From Xiphias gladius (Eukaryota; Chordata; Actinopteri; Istiophoriformes; Xiphiidae), in the NCBI RefSeq assembly GCF_016859285.1, contig NC_053414.1, forward strand, positions 1 to 64,000: 64,000 nt of DNA, given 5' to 3'. The notes below the pieces were generated by a model that worked only from the letters and a program-made list of their open reading frames with translations, made no database searches and had not been told where the DNA came from. Numbering within the stretch: the first letter of the stretch is position 1; each line of letters opens with the position of its first letter. Made by a program: the position numbers and the translations under genes. This document shows positions 23,321-36,026 of this stretch, piece after piece.

Positions 23321-25860
23321 GATGATTGACGGCTCAACCGCCAGGTGGAGTCATTGAGTGGGAGGTTTAAGGGGAAAGAAAAGTGACAAACTCTAGTGAG
23401 TTGAACGGGGAAAACGACTTTGGCTTCATGGTAGCAGGAACATTCAAGTATAACACGCCTTCTATTTTCAGTGTGTGGATTGGTCAAACTGGGACCTTCA
23501 GTCTCCAACATGCTGTTTATGTTAAATCTCTCAAATGTCTGCTGTAGAAAAGATGAAGGCTGCTGTCGTCCTGCAGGAGGGGATTATTTATTATTTCATA
23601 ACCTGTGCCTTTGTCTAGTATCATTATTTTCATCTTTTTTTTTTCTCAGTGATTATTTTTCCAGACTTCTGTTTCCTCTGAACCGATTGGAGTGAAAAGT
23701 TTCCTGCCTGATTTTAATCCCACAGCAGATAAAAATCTGTCACCATGATGCAGAAAATACAAACCAACCTCCATGTTCCCCCAGACACATCCAGGTTGGT
23801 GGTGATTTTAGTAACAATAATTGTTATGTGTTGTTTAACAGCTGCATGGAAATACAAGACCCAAAACCACAGAGCTCCTCAGCTGTGATTTGAACCCCAA
23901 AGTTCCCTATAATTGATTCAGTCTAATAACTGAATCATTTAAAAGTCTATGACCTTTGAATTCTCTTCTCAGTCTGTTCTTATAGTGTCATAACGTTTGT
24001 GTGGTGTTTTACTTCATGATAATTCCACTGAGTGAAATATTCACAGAGACTCCACTCAAATGTTCTGTTGCATCATTTTATCCACTTTTCCCCTGAAATC
24101 TGCCCGACATGTTGGTAGTCTTGGAAACTCTGTACCTTGCACTGCTTTTGTAAAATAAAGTTGGGCTTTAATGATCAGTTTGTAAAGACAAAGCCCAACA
24201 CTTCTTACACTGTACTGACATTTGTAATTCTGCAGGAAATGTGTGCAGGTTCTGCTGCTTTAGAGAACACAGAGATAACAGTTGTTACACAGCAAGACTT
24301 TCTTCTTCTTTTACTCGAACAGTTACACCCAGGTGATTGTATCAATATCAATCAGTCAAACACGCTACACTCTGAACGCAGGGATGGAAGAAGCATCAGA
24401 TCCTTTCCTCAAGTAAAAAAGCACCCAGCTTCATGTAGGTACGCATCAGTGGTGTGGACTTAGCCTCTCTGGGCAGGCCTCTGCAGGAGCCTGGTTCGGG
24501 GAGTTGGTCAGGGGACTCAGCTCACCTGTTCTGGCTTCACTCAGAGAAGCTGGTGGCAGTCAGCCAGTCCTGCTACTTTCACAGCTCCACACACCTGATC
24601 AATCACTGCAAAAAGGGCTGAATCGCGTAAACAAGCCAGGATTTGAGCCTGGCCAGGTGGTCTGAGGGAAATGTGGGTTCAGATGCTGCTTCTGGATTGT
24701 TTAAGGTTGTCATGGCATTTGTTGGCATGAGAAAATAGAGAGAGTCAGCTAGATTTTTAATCAAAGTGAAACGAGCAAACTGGGGCAGGTATTATTCCAG
24801 TGGAGTGAAACAGGATGGCTTGTGGGGTAAATGGTTGGGGGGAATGTGTGTGGTTGGGGCTGAATAGGGCCCACGGTTCCTGTTGCCCTCCTGTATGTTC
24901 TGCTGATGCTGCTGGAAACAGGAGGTGACTGCGGCTTGCCCTTCCACATGCAGCCGCCTGCTCTCCTCCAACTTCCAGGTGAAGTCAAGTCCACCCCAAA
25001 GGAGCCAGCCTGACTTCTCTGTACTCCAGGAAATACATGATGGTTCTTCTGCCTACTACAGGCGCAAATAAAATCCTCACTTTGGTCAAATCACCATCAT
25101 AGCTCTAGCTGCCGCCTCCGTTCTGTCAAAGCCAGCCACACAAACACAGTGAAGGACTCGCTGACTGATGTGACACCTGTCTAAGATCAGGAGAGATTAT
25201 TTACAGTTTCACCAAAACACAGAGTTGGTCTTACCAGTTCTTCGTGGTGAAAGTGATCAAACTGATCAGAGGCAGAGATACTGTCCAAGAATAAATATTA
25301 AGAGATGAGTTGCTGTTTGAGTTCTTTTTTAAATTAAAATATAAATACAAACCAAAAAACAACTCAAATGAAATTCACAAAAGTTTGTTTTGTGTCAGAG
25401 TAAATTTAAAACGAAACTTCAGTTCAAACATTCAGATTTTAGCAAAATGCATCAGATTGAAAAACCAAAAGCTGAGTCTACAGATTGTGTTACTCAGTTC
25501 TAAACTCTGTCAAAAAAATCTGTTCTACCTCAAAACCAGATTAGGCTAAATGACTTACACTGTAAGGAAAACAGTGACAGAGGACACCAAATCTTTTACA
25601 ATAGGCCTTTTTTCACTGCAGAGACTTTATTATTAGAATACAAAGGTAAATGATAAAATAAATGAGGCTGAATTCCATTTAGCTGCTTTTTCCACTTTCA
25701 GGTCCTGGTGTGGTTCCTGGAGACTCACTGTCCCACTGTCCTGGTTTACCGGGGACACTTGAATAGAATAGGAGCCGCTGGCACGTCATTAACGACACCT
25801 GTGCTTCCTGCTGTGACAAGTCAAAATGTCTGCAGTGAAAAAAGGTCTTTCGGCCAGGAG
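23321..25860. other. V-V spacer between cassettes 2 (-) and 3 (+)
   Basis: Spacer of about 2.5 kb at the centre of a head-to-head inverted repeat; the arms meet it at AGCAGCCTCTTCTGTG words. No gene recognised. It is the noisier duplicate of 51272-54021 and lacks about 190 bp present there near 53280-53470. Confidence 0.65.
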
Positions 25861-26033
25861 AGCAGCCTCTTCTGTGGGGCCGTGGGGGTTGATGGGAGGT
25901 TTGAGGACCTGTCAGAAAACCACGCGGCCCCTGGCCTGATCTCCGCCAGCCTCGCCCTTTTGCTTTTTGGCCTCGCCGCGCTGCCAGAGCGCCACCTCCC
26001 AGGTTCACCAGGAGTGAAACACCACTGCACAAA

Positions 26034-26526
26034 ATGCTTTTCCTCCCAGCTGCTGCTTCCTGTGCTGCTCTGTGTTCAGTGTGAGTGTTTCCAGCCAATA
26101 GGGAGCCAACAAACTCAACTCTTTAACAAACACTGTCACATCGAACCTTCATCTGTCTGTTTCTTCATACAGCGCTTGGTTGCCATGGCAGAAGAGCCAG
26201 ATCCAGGACCAAAGTTATCATTGCCAGACCAGAAAAGTTGGTGATACAGTTGTGCTCCTTCAGCTGTGGAGGAACTCTACCAGTGTAGCATAATTACTTA
26301 TAGATACTGGTACTCCAGAAGAAAGACACAGAAACATTTACATTGATTCTTGATATTGACAAGAGAGATGGCAAAATAGATCCAGGTTGACGGGTCTATC
26401 CTCAGAAAGATGATTTCACAGCTGAGAATAAGTCAGAACGGCTGTGAGTTGAAGTATAAAGAAAAGTGCTGAAACACTCTCATTCAGCCACCTACTACTG
26501 GGCGCCTGTGTGGAGGTTTGATTCCC
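26034..26526 (+). pseudogene. TRGV: TCR gamma V gene, damaged as given (cassette 3)
   Basis: Leader exon at 26034-26079, starting MLFLPAAA. V exon at 26173-26526, 354 bp against 323 bp in the intact genes at 50653 and 54318. The excess is spread over many small insertions. Recognisable pieces are GDTV, FSCGGT, LILDIDKRDGKID, PQKDDFTAE and the YYC region. The RSS behind it is good. The insertion-heavy pattern resembles raw long-read error more than decay, so the functional state is unknown. Confidence 0.8.
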
Positions 26527-26564
26527 CACAGTGAGAAATGATCCCTGCAGCCTGAACAATAACC
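26527..26564 (+). other. V recombination signal, long spacer (cassette 3)
   Basis: Heptamer CACAGTG (26527-26533), 22-bp spacer, nonamer ACAATAACC (26556-26564; one mismatch to consensus). 22 or 23 bp is the long-spacer class. Confidence 0.85.
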
Positions 26565-27634
26565 TACAGATGAACAGATGTCAAACAGCACGTTTTGTGA
26601 CAGGAACAGAGCAGCAAACCACAGCTCCAGGTTCACTTTATTTCACCTCCAGCTCCAAGCGACACACAGACAAGTCTGATGAGGCTCCAAGCCAAAGCCT
26701 GAGATACAGATTAACAGGAGTCTACGGCCACGCAGCAGCTCTGTGAGGCCGTACTTACACACAGTGTTGCTTTGAGCCAAATGCTAACATGGCCGGTGTT
26801 TAGCCGGTATGATGTTGACCATGTTCGTCAAGTCAGTTTATATAGGAAAATGTTAGCATGCTAACACGTGCCATAATAATCACTAAAAACAAAGTGGAAG
26901 TTAGAGGCTGATGGGAACGCCGTTAGTTCTGCAGGTGTTTGCTCATAAACCAAAGTATTGACAAATTCTAAATGTTGACCTCATGATGATGGCGCTTGTG
27001 TTAAACAACTTAAGATTTACTCAAAGTAAGTGGATTAATGATTTCTCCCAAAAATCAGATATATTCCTTTCCCCGGAGAAGAATCTCTCTTCGCCTCGCC
27101 TTCCTCGGAAACCTTGGAAAATGAGTTGTTTTTGAAGGTGTAACATCCGCTAGCATCAAAACGCTTTTAGCCATAGGTCAAACACCACTAAATGCAAATA
27201 AGGAGAAATCTGGATAAATCTGCGTAGTTCAATACCTGAAAGCTTTAGTGTATTTTTTGGTATTAATATAATTAATACAATGAATAACTATTAAGGCCAA
27301 AAAAAAACACCATTAATGTTAATAGACATTAGAATGAACACAACATAAAGTTCACATGCAGCTTGAACTTCACTTTAGCTGTGAGGAGGAATATGAAATA
27401 CCAGGTGATTTGCCTGTGATGTGTCTGCTGAGAACAGCCTCATGGAGGTGATATGTGACACATTTTCACGTATAAAAAAAGACAAATTCGTTGAAGCAAG
27501 TAGTTTTTATTTGTCATTTGAAAGTAAGTTTTCAAAATCTATTGAGCTGAGACAGATTCAATTTTCTCCTGTGTTCAAACCAGGTTCAGATTCATGTACA
27601 TGAATCTTTTTGTTCTAAGAGGAATTGCAATCAG
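26565..27634. repeat. V-LTR spacer, cassette 3, with a percomorph-type repeat
   Basis: From about 26719 to 27550 it matches the insertion at 54826-55619, with the GAGGCCGTACTTACACACAG and ATGCTAACATG words common in perch-like fish genomes. No gene seen. Confidence 0.6.
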
Positions 27635-30600
27635 TGTCACTTAACAAGCTCAACTTCTGTGATAAACAAGGGTTGACTACACCAAGAATCAAGGATCAAA
27701 GTAACACACATTTATTTCACTAATATTAGACAATCCACAAATTTTTACTGGGAGATATGCTAGTCCATTGTATCAGTAGTGAGATGAGTGCTTGAACGTA
27801 GAACGCCTGGGTGTAGGCAAAGGATGAAGAAAATAGTAATGAAAAACCCAAACTATTGTCTGCTGGGAGGAGAGAGAGAGAACTGTCATATCCAGCCCTC
27901 TTATATAAGGTAGCAATCAGGAGGAGTTGCTTCAGGTGTAGCTCATCATCCGGCTCTGACGCACTCTCTGCCACTCTGCCTGCATCCTACAAGAACAGGA
28001 AAACACACACACTTATGAAGCCCTAAAACAGAGTGGGGGAGGGGCATCACACCCCTGCAAAAAACGGAGCTCCCCGCAGGTTCTACAGTTCTGTACTGTG
28101 CATCTACAAGACGCGAAAAGGGCATCAGCCGCTGCTACATTTTCAGCACTCTTTAATATGGCAGATATCCAAACGAGCATGGCTGCAAAAAATAATGTCC
28201 ATCTCATTAAGAGTTGATGAGATTTTGTAAAGAAAAACAAGAAAGTAAGAGGATTATGGTCTGTGTAATACTATGAGAGGAGTCCCAGAACCAACAGTCA
28301 CCCCAAAAGGCTGTAATCCCCAAATTAATGCCAGGGCCTCCTTCTCAACAACAGAATAGTTCAACTGGATAGGAACTGAATCTTCAGAAGGCCACTGACC
28401 TTGGCTGACTAAACAAGCTTGACCTCAGACTTCAAAAGGTCAGAGGGGCGCCACAACTGAAGAGAAGTTCTACAAAAACTTTATAATAGCCCACCATGCC
28501 AGGAAAACTTTTTTACTTAAGAGTGATTGAAAATTCTGACTGATTCCACTTTGGCCTTTAACGTGGGACGCAGAACTCCCCCACTAGTCACTTTCTTTAA
28601 GTAGGTAACCTCTAGCTTGAGCAAATTCACTGTTAACTGTGCCCGGACAAAACCTGTCAAAACAGTGCACCTAATCCTCTCAGATGTTTGTCCCATGTGT
28701 CACTGAAGTTGACAAATTCATCAGATACACATGCACAACCCCACAGATCTGAACTGCCACAATTACACGTTCATCGGCCTGAATGTGGGCCGGGCATTAC
28801 GTAAACCAAAAAAGGCATCACCCTATAAGAATACAAACTGTAGGAGTTATAAACGCGATTTATCTCCTGGGCCCGGTGGAGACAGTGTCACCGCCAGTAT
28901 CCTTAAGAGATCAAATTTGCTTGTTCACCAAATTCTAGCTGAGCCTACTTGGTTGACATAATCCTCCATGCGTGGGTAAAGAGAGCAGATCCAGTTTGTG
29001 GACACTGTTAACCTTGCTGAAGTCAGTGCATGGCCGGCAAGTGAATCAGGTTTTTTCACCAGTAAACATGGGAGATGCCCAGCTAGAAATGGAAGGTTCC
29101 GCTATTTTAATATCTAGCATATATTGAACCTCTTATCCAATTGTGCCCTCTTATCTGGCGAACGCGATAAAAGCGTTGTTTAATTGGTTGAGCATCAACA
29201 ACATCTATGTCATGTTCATTAAGATGTGATTGTGACGGAGCATCTGAAAATAGTGCTGGGTAGCTATTATAAGTGAAACCAGTTCATTGCGCCAACCTCA
29301 TCTAAATGCCCAAGCAATACTGGCAAAGACTTTAATGCCTGTGAGTTGTTTAAACTTACTTGCAACATACACCATCTGTAGGCCATTCCCGACCCATTAA
29401 CTCAGCCCCACCAGCAAAGACACCTCTGTACTTACACAAAGTCCAGGTTTTACACATGGGACCTGATTAGAGCCCAGGAACAACTACCACGGGCATAAGA
29501 ATGCTTCATCAAATTGACGTGACACAATCTAGATTTTCCTTTTTTCTGGCAATGAGATCAAATAATTCCTGTTCAGAGACAGGTGAATCCGGTGCTCACC
29601 TGACTAACTCTCTCACAGCCAACAGCAACCAAGGCAGGCCTCCCCAGTAGTGATCAAGCTTTGTGAAGAAGGTACACACGAGTGAATTCAAGGTTTTAAA
29701 GAAAACGCCTCAGCACCTTTGACTTTGGGGGGGATGATAAGCGACGTGCCTGGTTGTGTTTAATCTGAAGCTGCTGAAAACCTGTGAAACAGATGAGAGA
29801 GAGCGAAAATTGGAACCGGGTGGGTGAGTTTCTACATGACTTTGGGAATGCCAAACACAGAAATGAACTGAGACAGTGCCTCAACACACACTTCCTGGCT
29901 GTAATAGAACGCAATGAGTAGGCTACTGGATAGCGGGTCACCCGGCACATCACATTCACAGTCAACAAATATTGACTACCGGCTTTTGAGGGAGGTGCAG
30001 CGTAATCCACACAGTCCATGAGTAATGCTCAAATGGCTGATCCAAAGCTTGAATTGGACACAGCGGAGCCGGACTTATGGACGGATTTGGCTTATCCATC
30101 AGCTGGGCAAGTGTGCGGGCAAAGTTTTGTGAACGCAGATACATCCTTTTCAACCGTGGGGACTAAAAGAAATGACGAAGATGCGAGCGGGTATGTTTTT
30201 TAAAACCCATTTGACCCACTACATGATCATGGGAAGCTTTCATCACCGCTTCTCTAAAATGTAGCAGGCACTGAAATTGGTTCAGTTGGTTTTCCCACCA
30301 AACTGGCTTCCTGGAGACATCCTGGGAGACAAGACATCATTATGCACAAAATACCCCTGAGCAGCAGTTTTCCATGTCCCCCAGGAGACACCGCCTCAAA
30401 AGGGCCTCTTCAGCGAAAGTGATCAGACTATTGTTCCTGAGCTACCTCACTATGAGAAATGGCCTTGAGAGGCACAGGTATGCGACTACAACTTTTTTCC
30501 AGAGCAGCCTCATCAAGCTTTCAAGTAACTATAGCGCTTCGAGTTCTTACGCAAGCTGGGGAACAACTCCGCCCTCAGGGACACAGACTCTGCTGTTTTA

Positions 30601-32260
30601 ACTACCTCTGACTTTGAGGGTAGCGATACTTGTCATGCGGGTAACCACATTAGGGGCGGAGCATCGGCCCAGACTTTACATCCTACCGGTAATTCCCCTC
30701 AAAATCATCTCATGACCTCTCCCACAGGCAATGCCGGACACAATTCCCAACTGCTACCTATCTGGTCAGACCTAAATCATAGCAGACTAGGGCTCCAGTT
30801 TATGCACTGGTACTTGGAATAATAGTCATAGTACCCCATATTCCGCAAGACGTGGTAGCTTCTACCAGGGTCTTCAAAATTTTAACTGCAAGTTACTTTT
30901 CCAGGCAGGGACATACATGACCATCTGAAAGAAACGCTGAATAATCCTTTTACTTTCAGGCACACAAGCAGGGGAACCGGGGGAATCAGAATGACCCACT
31001 GTTTGTAGTGCCAGCTGGGCAGAAGAAACGAAAGGGCAGCCAAAGCAGCAGATTTTACTTGTGCATTACCTGAAAACTTTGCTTTCCCTCTAAGAGCAGG
31101 ATACACTCATTTCTCCAGTGCCCATACATTGGGCCACTACAAGTTCCCACCGAATCATTTCTTCCAAGTACTGTGTTTAGGTCCATAAGAACTGACTCTA
31201 CATGCGATTAGCAAAAGTGATTTACCATGCGCATGAAAAATCCTACTCTGCTGCACATTAGCCAGGTTATACGATTTCGCCAAATGTATGTTTTGAGTCA
31301 GAATTTACTTCCATCGGCCAAACGGCTGCTTCTTGGGGCCTTTTTAACTTTTCGGTCATTTATGTAAGTAGCAATATTATCTGACACGCAGTTTTACAGT
31401 TGCTCAAGTGCTAGCTAAGCCGCACATAGTTATTGAAAAGTTTTAACCTCTGATGCAGAACACCAGCAAATAAGCTGTACAACCAAATCTCTCTCACACC
31501 TGGTCTGGTGTTCTTCTTTCAAATTCCTGAAACGCTAGTCGATAGGCCCCAGGAACAAACTCTCACACCAATCTTCAACACTGCAGACTTAAAAACTATC
31601 ATATCTTTTTACTCCTTTACCACCATCAAAGACGTATGGGCCTCTGTGCAGTTTACCTGTGAGGACGTGACATAACAATAAGCTGCTATGCTCATCAAAC
31701 CAGTCACGTGGACTCTGACACCCGCCAAACAAAGAAAACAACAGGTCAGATCTTTTTCAGAACTTGGAAGCAATTTCTGGTTAGTTCCAATATCAAATCC
31801 ACTTTTTTCCTGAACAGCACCCCTACCAAACAGCTTTCCTCTATTATCAGCTTCATTTTATAGTGTTCCAATTTAATTTTGCCTTTCTCATTTTTTTTGT
31901 TTCATCACTTCCACTTCCAATTGTTTATACTGCAACATTTTGTCCTGTTCTAATTCAATCATTAACTGCTTTTCAAATGTTAAAGCATCATGGGTCACTG
32001 TAGGTGGAGCCCATCATGTTTACTTCTGCACAACTTCAGACAAAATCTCATCATCAAACCAGTTTATTTTTCAGAAAAGCTTTTTAAAAATTTTCTTTCA
32101 AACGTTTATCAGTCACCTCAATATCAAAGTGCTCAGCAATCTTTTAATAATTGGTCCTTTCACACTGATCCAATAACTCCACTGAAGGAGTCTGAATAAA
32201 TCTCAAAAGAGACCATATTCATAGTCATACCTTTCAAATAGAGACAAAGAGTGTAAATAG
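27635..32260 (-). mobile_element. Gmr1-like Ty3/Gypsy fossil (cassette 3)
   Basis: On the minus strand, from its 5' side: gag (near 32200-30900), integrase (about 30150-29700), reverse transcriptase, RNase H and a 3' LTR (27635-28051). Same order and same site as at 55703-60290. Very many breaks, more than in the sister copies, in part probably from poor sequence. Confidence 0.75.
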
Positions 32261-32566
32261 GTGTACCCTTTTGGTTTCAAACAGCTTGACCTTTATTTTA
32301 ACACAATCATCTATTATTCTGACAGTCCTCAGTCAGCTGAAGGATCAAATTAGAGCTTGGGATATTTGCCAGAAAAACTGACGGTTTCTCACTCGACTGT
32401 AAGATATCACTCAACAATGAAAGGTAAACATGGGTAATAAGCTGTTTGCAGCAACAACATATGGGCTGCTTGTTTATGGGAGGACAGTCTCCATAAAACG
32501 GATTTATTTTCCTACAGTGATTTGTAACAGGTTTGGAAGAAACAGACAAATAATGTTGTCCTGCTG

Positions 32567-33675
32567 ATGGAGGCATCTGGTCAGAAAAACTTGCGTGTGT
32601 TTGTTGTAGAGAACAGTTACAATCAACAAAAAAGTCACAAAATAGTCACAATGGACGTCACACAAGGCAAGTTGGTTCCACTGACTTTCAGCTGCTACAG
32701 TCTGGAACTCAATGGATTAGTCCACTACTTGTCTACCTCCCTGGCTCAAATTCAGCAGATCCCCCACAGCATCCCTCCTGGGGGCAGTATGGTGAGCACC
32801 TTCCTCAGTTCAGACGTGAACAGTTTGACCTATGAATAGAGAGGAGACTGCCTCTCCCGCTCTACTGTTCCCCAGAGCCTCGCTAGGCCGGTAAGAAAGG
32901 AGATGGTGTAAGTGGTTCTGGCTTTTTTGATGGGGACAGAGGAAGGCTGGAGTTTGAAAGGTTTGCAGGCTCCTGGCTCCCTGGAGTAGCATTCAGGTGG
33001 TTATAGGCAGGGTTTGGAGGTGGAAACCGCCAGAGCAGGAACTGGAGACACTGCAGGAAGTGGCTGGGTTTGGATCAGCTCAATGGAGCCCAGGATGCAC
33101 TCATGGAGGGAAGCATGCAGTCTAATAGCTACCGAAGTGAACTGATGTTCATGGCGACGAATGGCGTTAGTCAACTCAGTTCCTGGTCACAAAGAGCTTG
33201 CAGCTGAGGTTGAGTCCATACTGTTCACATTGTACTGTGACGGCTCAGGTTGAGAAGGACTCAATAGAAAGACTCAGGACTAAGAGACATCGGTAAAAGT
33301 TCAGAACAGTTCATCTTCATCATGGCTCGTCAAAAAGGAGGAGGCAAGGGAAAAAAGTAGGCGGTGGGCCGTGTTGGGTAACAGGCAGGAAGATGAACCA
33401 GGCAAAAGGCGAAAGGAGCAGGCAGGAGGCTCAATCTAAGACCAGGCAGGTGGTCAAAACCAGGAAAAAACAAGAAAAACAGCCAAGAAAGGCGGGAAAG
33501 CTACAGCGTGGAAAGCACAATAGGCAATCTGGCAGGAAAGGAGCGAAAATGGGCCGGTATAAATACTACGACCTGATTAAGGAGTTGGGAACAGGTGAGT
33601 AGGTGGAAGGGGAGGAGTCAGGTGGCTGAAAGACAGGAAAGCCGGGGGGACTGCAGGACAGGAGGTTGTGGCAGG
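32567..33675 (-). mobile_element. Second Ty3/Gypsy fossil: gag fragment plus LTR-like end (cassette 3)
   Basis: Direct counterpart of 3051-4165, same orientation and place, with nearly identical sequence. LTR-like part about 33300-33675. Broken. Confidence 0.65.
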
Positions 33676-34241
33676 GTCTGAAATGAAAAGAGGAGAGTTA
33701 GTAATGTGGAAAAATGAATGAATGCATGAATGAACTGTGACAAATCAAACATTTCTTAAATCTACCTCCTTATCTAAGCTTAAGGAGCGAACCACATGAC
33801 ATACTGTTGAGTACGTTTATGTTGTAGAGATGGATTTGAAGTGATCTGCATCATTACACTTGTCTGCAATACATTGTGTATTTTATTGTGTTCTGTGTAT
33901 TTTTATTATGTATCGTGATTTTAGCTTTGTACTTTTTACATGGTATGTTGTATAATGCTTACAAGAGACTGTCACAGTCAAAGACTTGGACAAATTCAAA
34001 TGTTGACCTGATGGTGGCGAAGTCAAAGGACCAAAGTTACCACAGTTCATCCTGAGGGGAACGTGAACGTCTGAAACTATTTATATGTGAATATTTGTTG
34101 AGATATTTGAGCAAAAAGAGAAGAAAGGAAGAGACAGTCATGTTGATGTGAACATGAGAGAAACACTTGGTGGAGCTGAAACATGATCCTGGTTCATCAT
34201 TTGGACTCGTTCACCTCAGCTGACACATTCAACAGCAGACA

Positions 34242-34269
34242 GGTTTTTGTACCAGTCTGTTTCACTGTG
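34242..34269 (+). other. J recombination signal, 12-bp spacer (cassette 3)
   Basis: GGTTTTTGT (34242-34250), 12-bp spacer, CACTGTG (34263-34269). Perfect consensus. Confidence 0.95.
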
Positions 34270-34321
34270 AGAGGAAATTACTACGGCATCTTTGGCTCTG
34301 GAACTAAACTGTATGTAAAAG
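34270..34321 (+). CDS. TRGJ: TCR gamma J segment (cassette 3)
   Basis: Encodes RGNYYGIFGSGTKLYVK in 52 bp and ends in phase 1 at AAAAG|GTAAG. NYYG replaces the KYYF or KYYY of cassettes 1, 2 and 4, so the CDR3-contributing end differs while FGSG is kept. The in-frame ATG upstream (34183) and the open frame across the RSS are also present. Confidence 0.93.
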
Positions 34322-36026
34322 GTAAGAATCCACATTTATTTTCCTTCAGTTGTTTTACTGAAGAAGTTTAAAATGTGTTTTCAGTCAGTTTCTTCTGCTT
34401 CAGACTTTACATGTTAGTTTTTTCATAGTTAGTACAAAGTTCCTTATGCAGCCGATCTGAAATGGAAAGGTTGGATAATTTGTGAAAAGATGTTTAAATG
34501 TCACTGCACAGCAGAAGGAATTCTTTATTTCTGCTCGAGGTAAAAAGTTCTGATATTGTGAGTGCAATCTGGAATCAGCTGCTGCTGAATGAATCATCAG
34601 ACGTCTTCTCTCTCCTGAAATCAATTCATTTTTAGACAAATGACTGTGGAGGATTTTCCTGCTCAGTTGACTTTTTGTACAAAATTTAGAGTTGATCAAA
34701 GTGAATTTCAGTGATGAGCAGAATTCTTCACATTCAGTCTAATTCATAAAAGTAAAATGTTTCCTAAACGTTCATTTTGTTCACGGGAAATTATATTTCT
34801 AACGTTTCTGGAGGTAAATACATTAAATGAACACAGTCGTTTTCTGATAATAGATTTATTCTGTATGAAATATTGGGAAAAAAATTACGTTTTATATTCA
34901 ACATTACATAAAAGTTGTTTGATGTTAAATGATCAAGAGAGTGTCAATTAAATATAATTAATAGACTGAAAAGACATTTTCTGTTCATGCAGTATATCAG
35001 CATGATGATGTACAATATATAAATCTATATTACCAAGGTAAAATTCACAGTAAATACATGTTTCAGGTTAAAACTGTATATTTAATGATTGTAATGTCTC
35101 TTTATTTAATGGTGAATGTGTTTTTTTGTGTAAGATATATTAACAATAAGGTGAAATATATTTGGCATTATCTCAAGAGAAATAGGCTATATGTTATTTT
35201 TATTATATTTGTTTTCTGTTGTTTCTATGACTGGAAATATTTTTTGCAAAATGTAGAATTTAAAGTAGCTTTTGTGGTTTAATGTAGAATTTGTTCAAAA
35301 TTATAAGAGGTTAAATTTTAAGTGTAAATTTTAAGTGTACATTTTCATCATGACATTATGAAAAAATTATTTATTTGACACAAAATGGAATATATACATA
35401 TGTATATACACATATATGTGTGTGTGTGTGTGTATGTTTAATGTTTAGAGACATTCTACTTGTGTAGCTACGAGAAAATACAAAAACACGTTCAAACTTC
35501 TTTATTTAAAATCAAACATATATGACCAAACTATATCATGGTCAATGTTTCAGGAATAAAATCTTGTGATATTATTCATATTGTGAAATCTGCCGTTAAC
35601 ACTGTTTGTCTCACGACTGTCATTGTATGTTAAATAATGCTAAGTGTGTCTTTTTGTAAAAGATATAGTTAAAATATTGAAAACATCCTAATATAATATT
35701 ATGATGACACATATATTCCGAGCTTATGATTTATAAAAGTGAAACATGAATCTAAAGAATTGAACTGCTGTTGCCATCTTTAACTTCCTTTAGCTTCCTC
35801 TTTCTCTGATCGTAGACATAATATACAACCATGATATATAGCACAGTAAATATATGTGGAGGTGAATCCAGTGCATGTGCTGAACTTTGTGCTGTATTGA
35901 TGAGTAGTTTAGTGACCAGAGTCCATGTAGTTTCCAGGATCAGACTGAATGCAGTGCAGTGCTGGAAGCTGCTGCTGACTGTGTGAATGTGTGTCTGTGC
36001 TGCTTGTTGCTGCTGTCACGCTTCAG
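34322..36026. other. J-C intron, cassette 3
   Basis: Nearly identical to 4811-6498, with a (TG)n run near 35417-35433. No gene. Confidence 0.8.
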
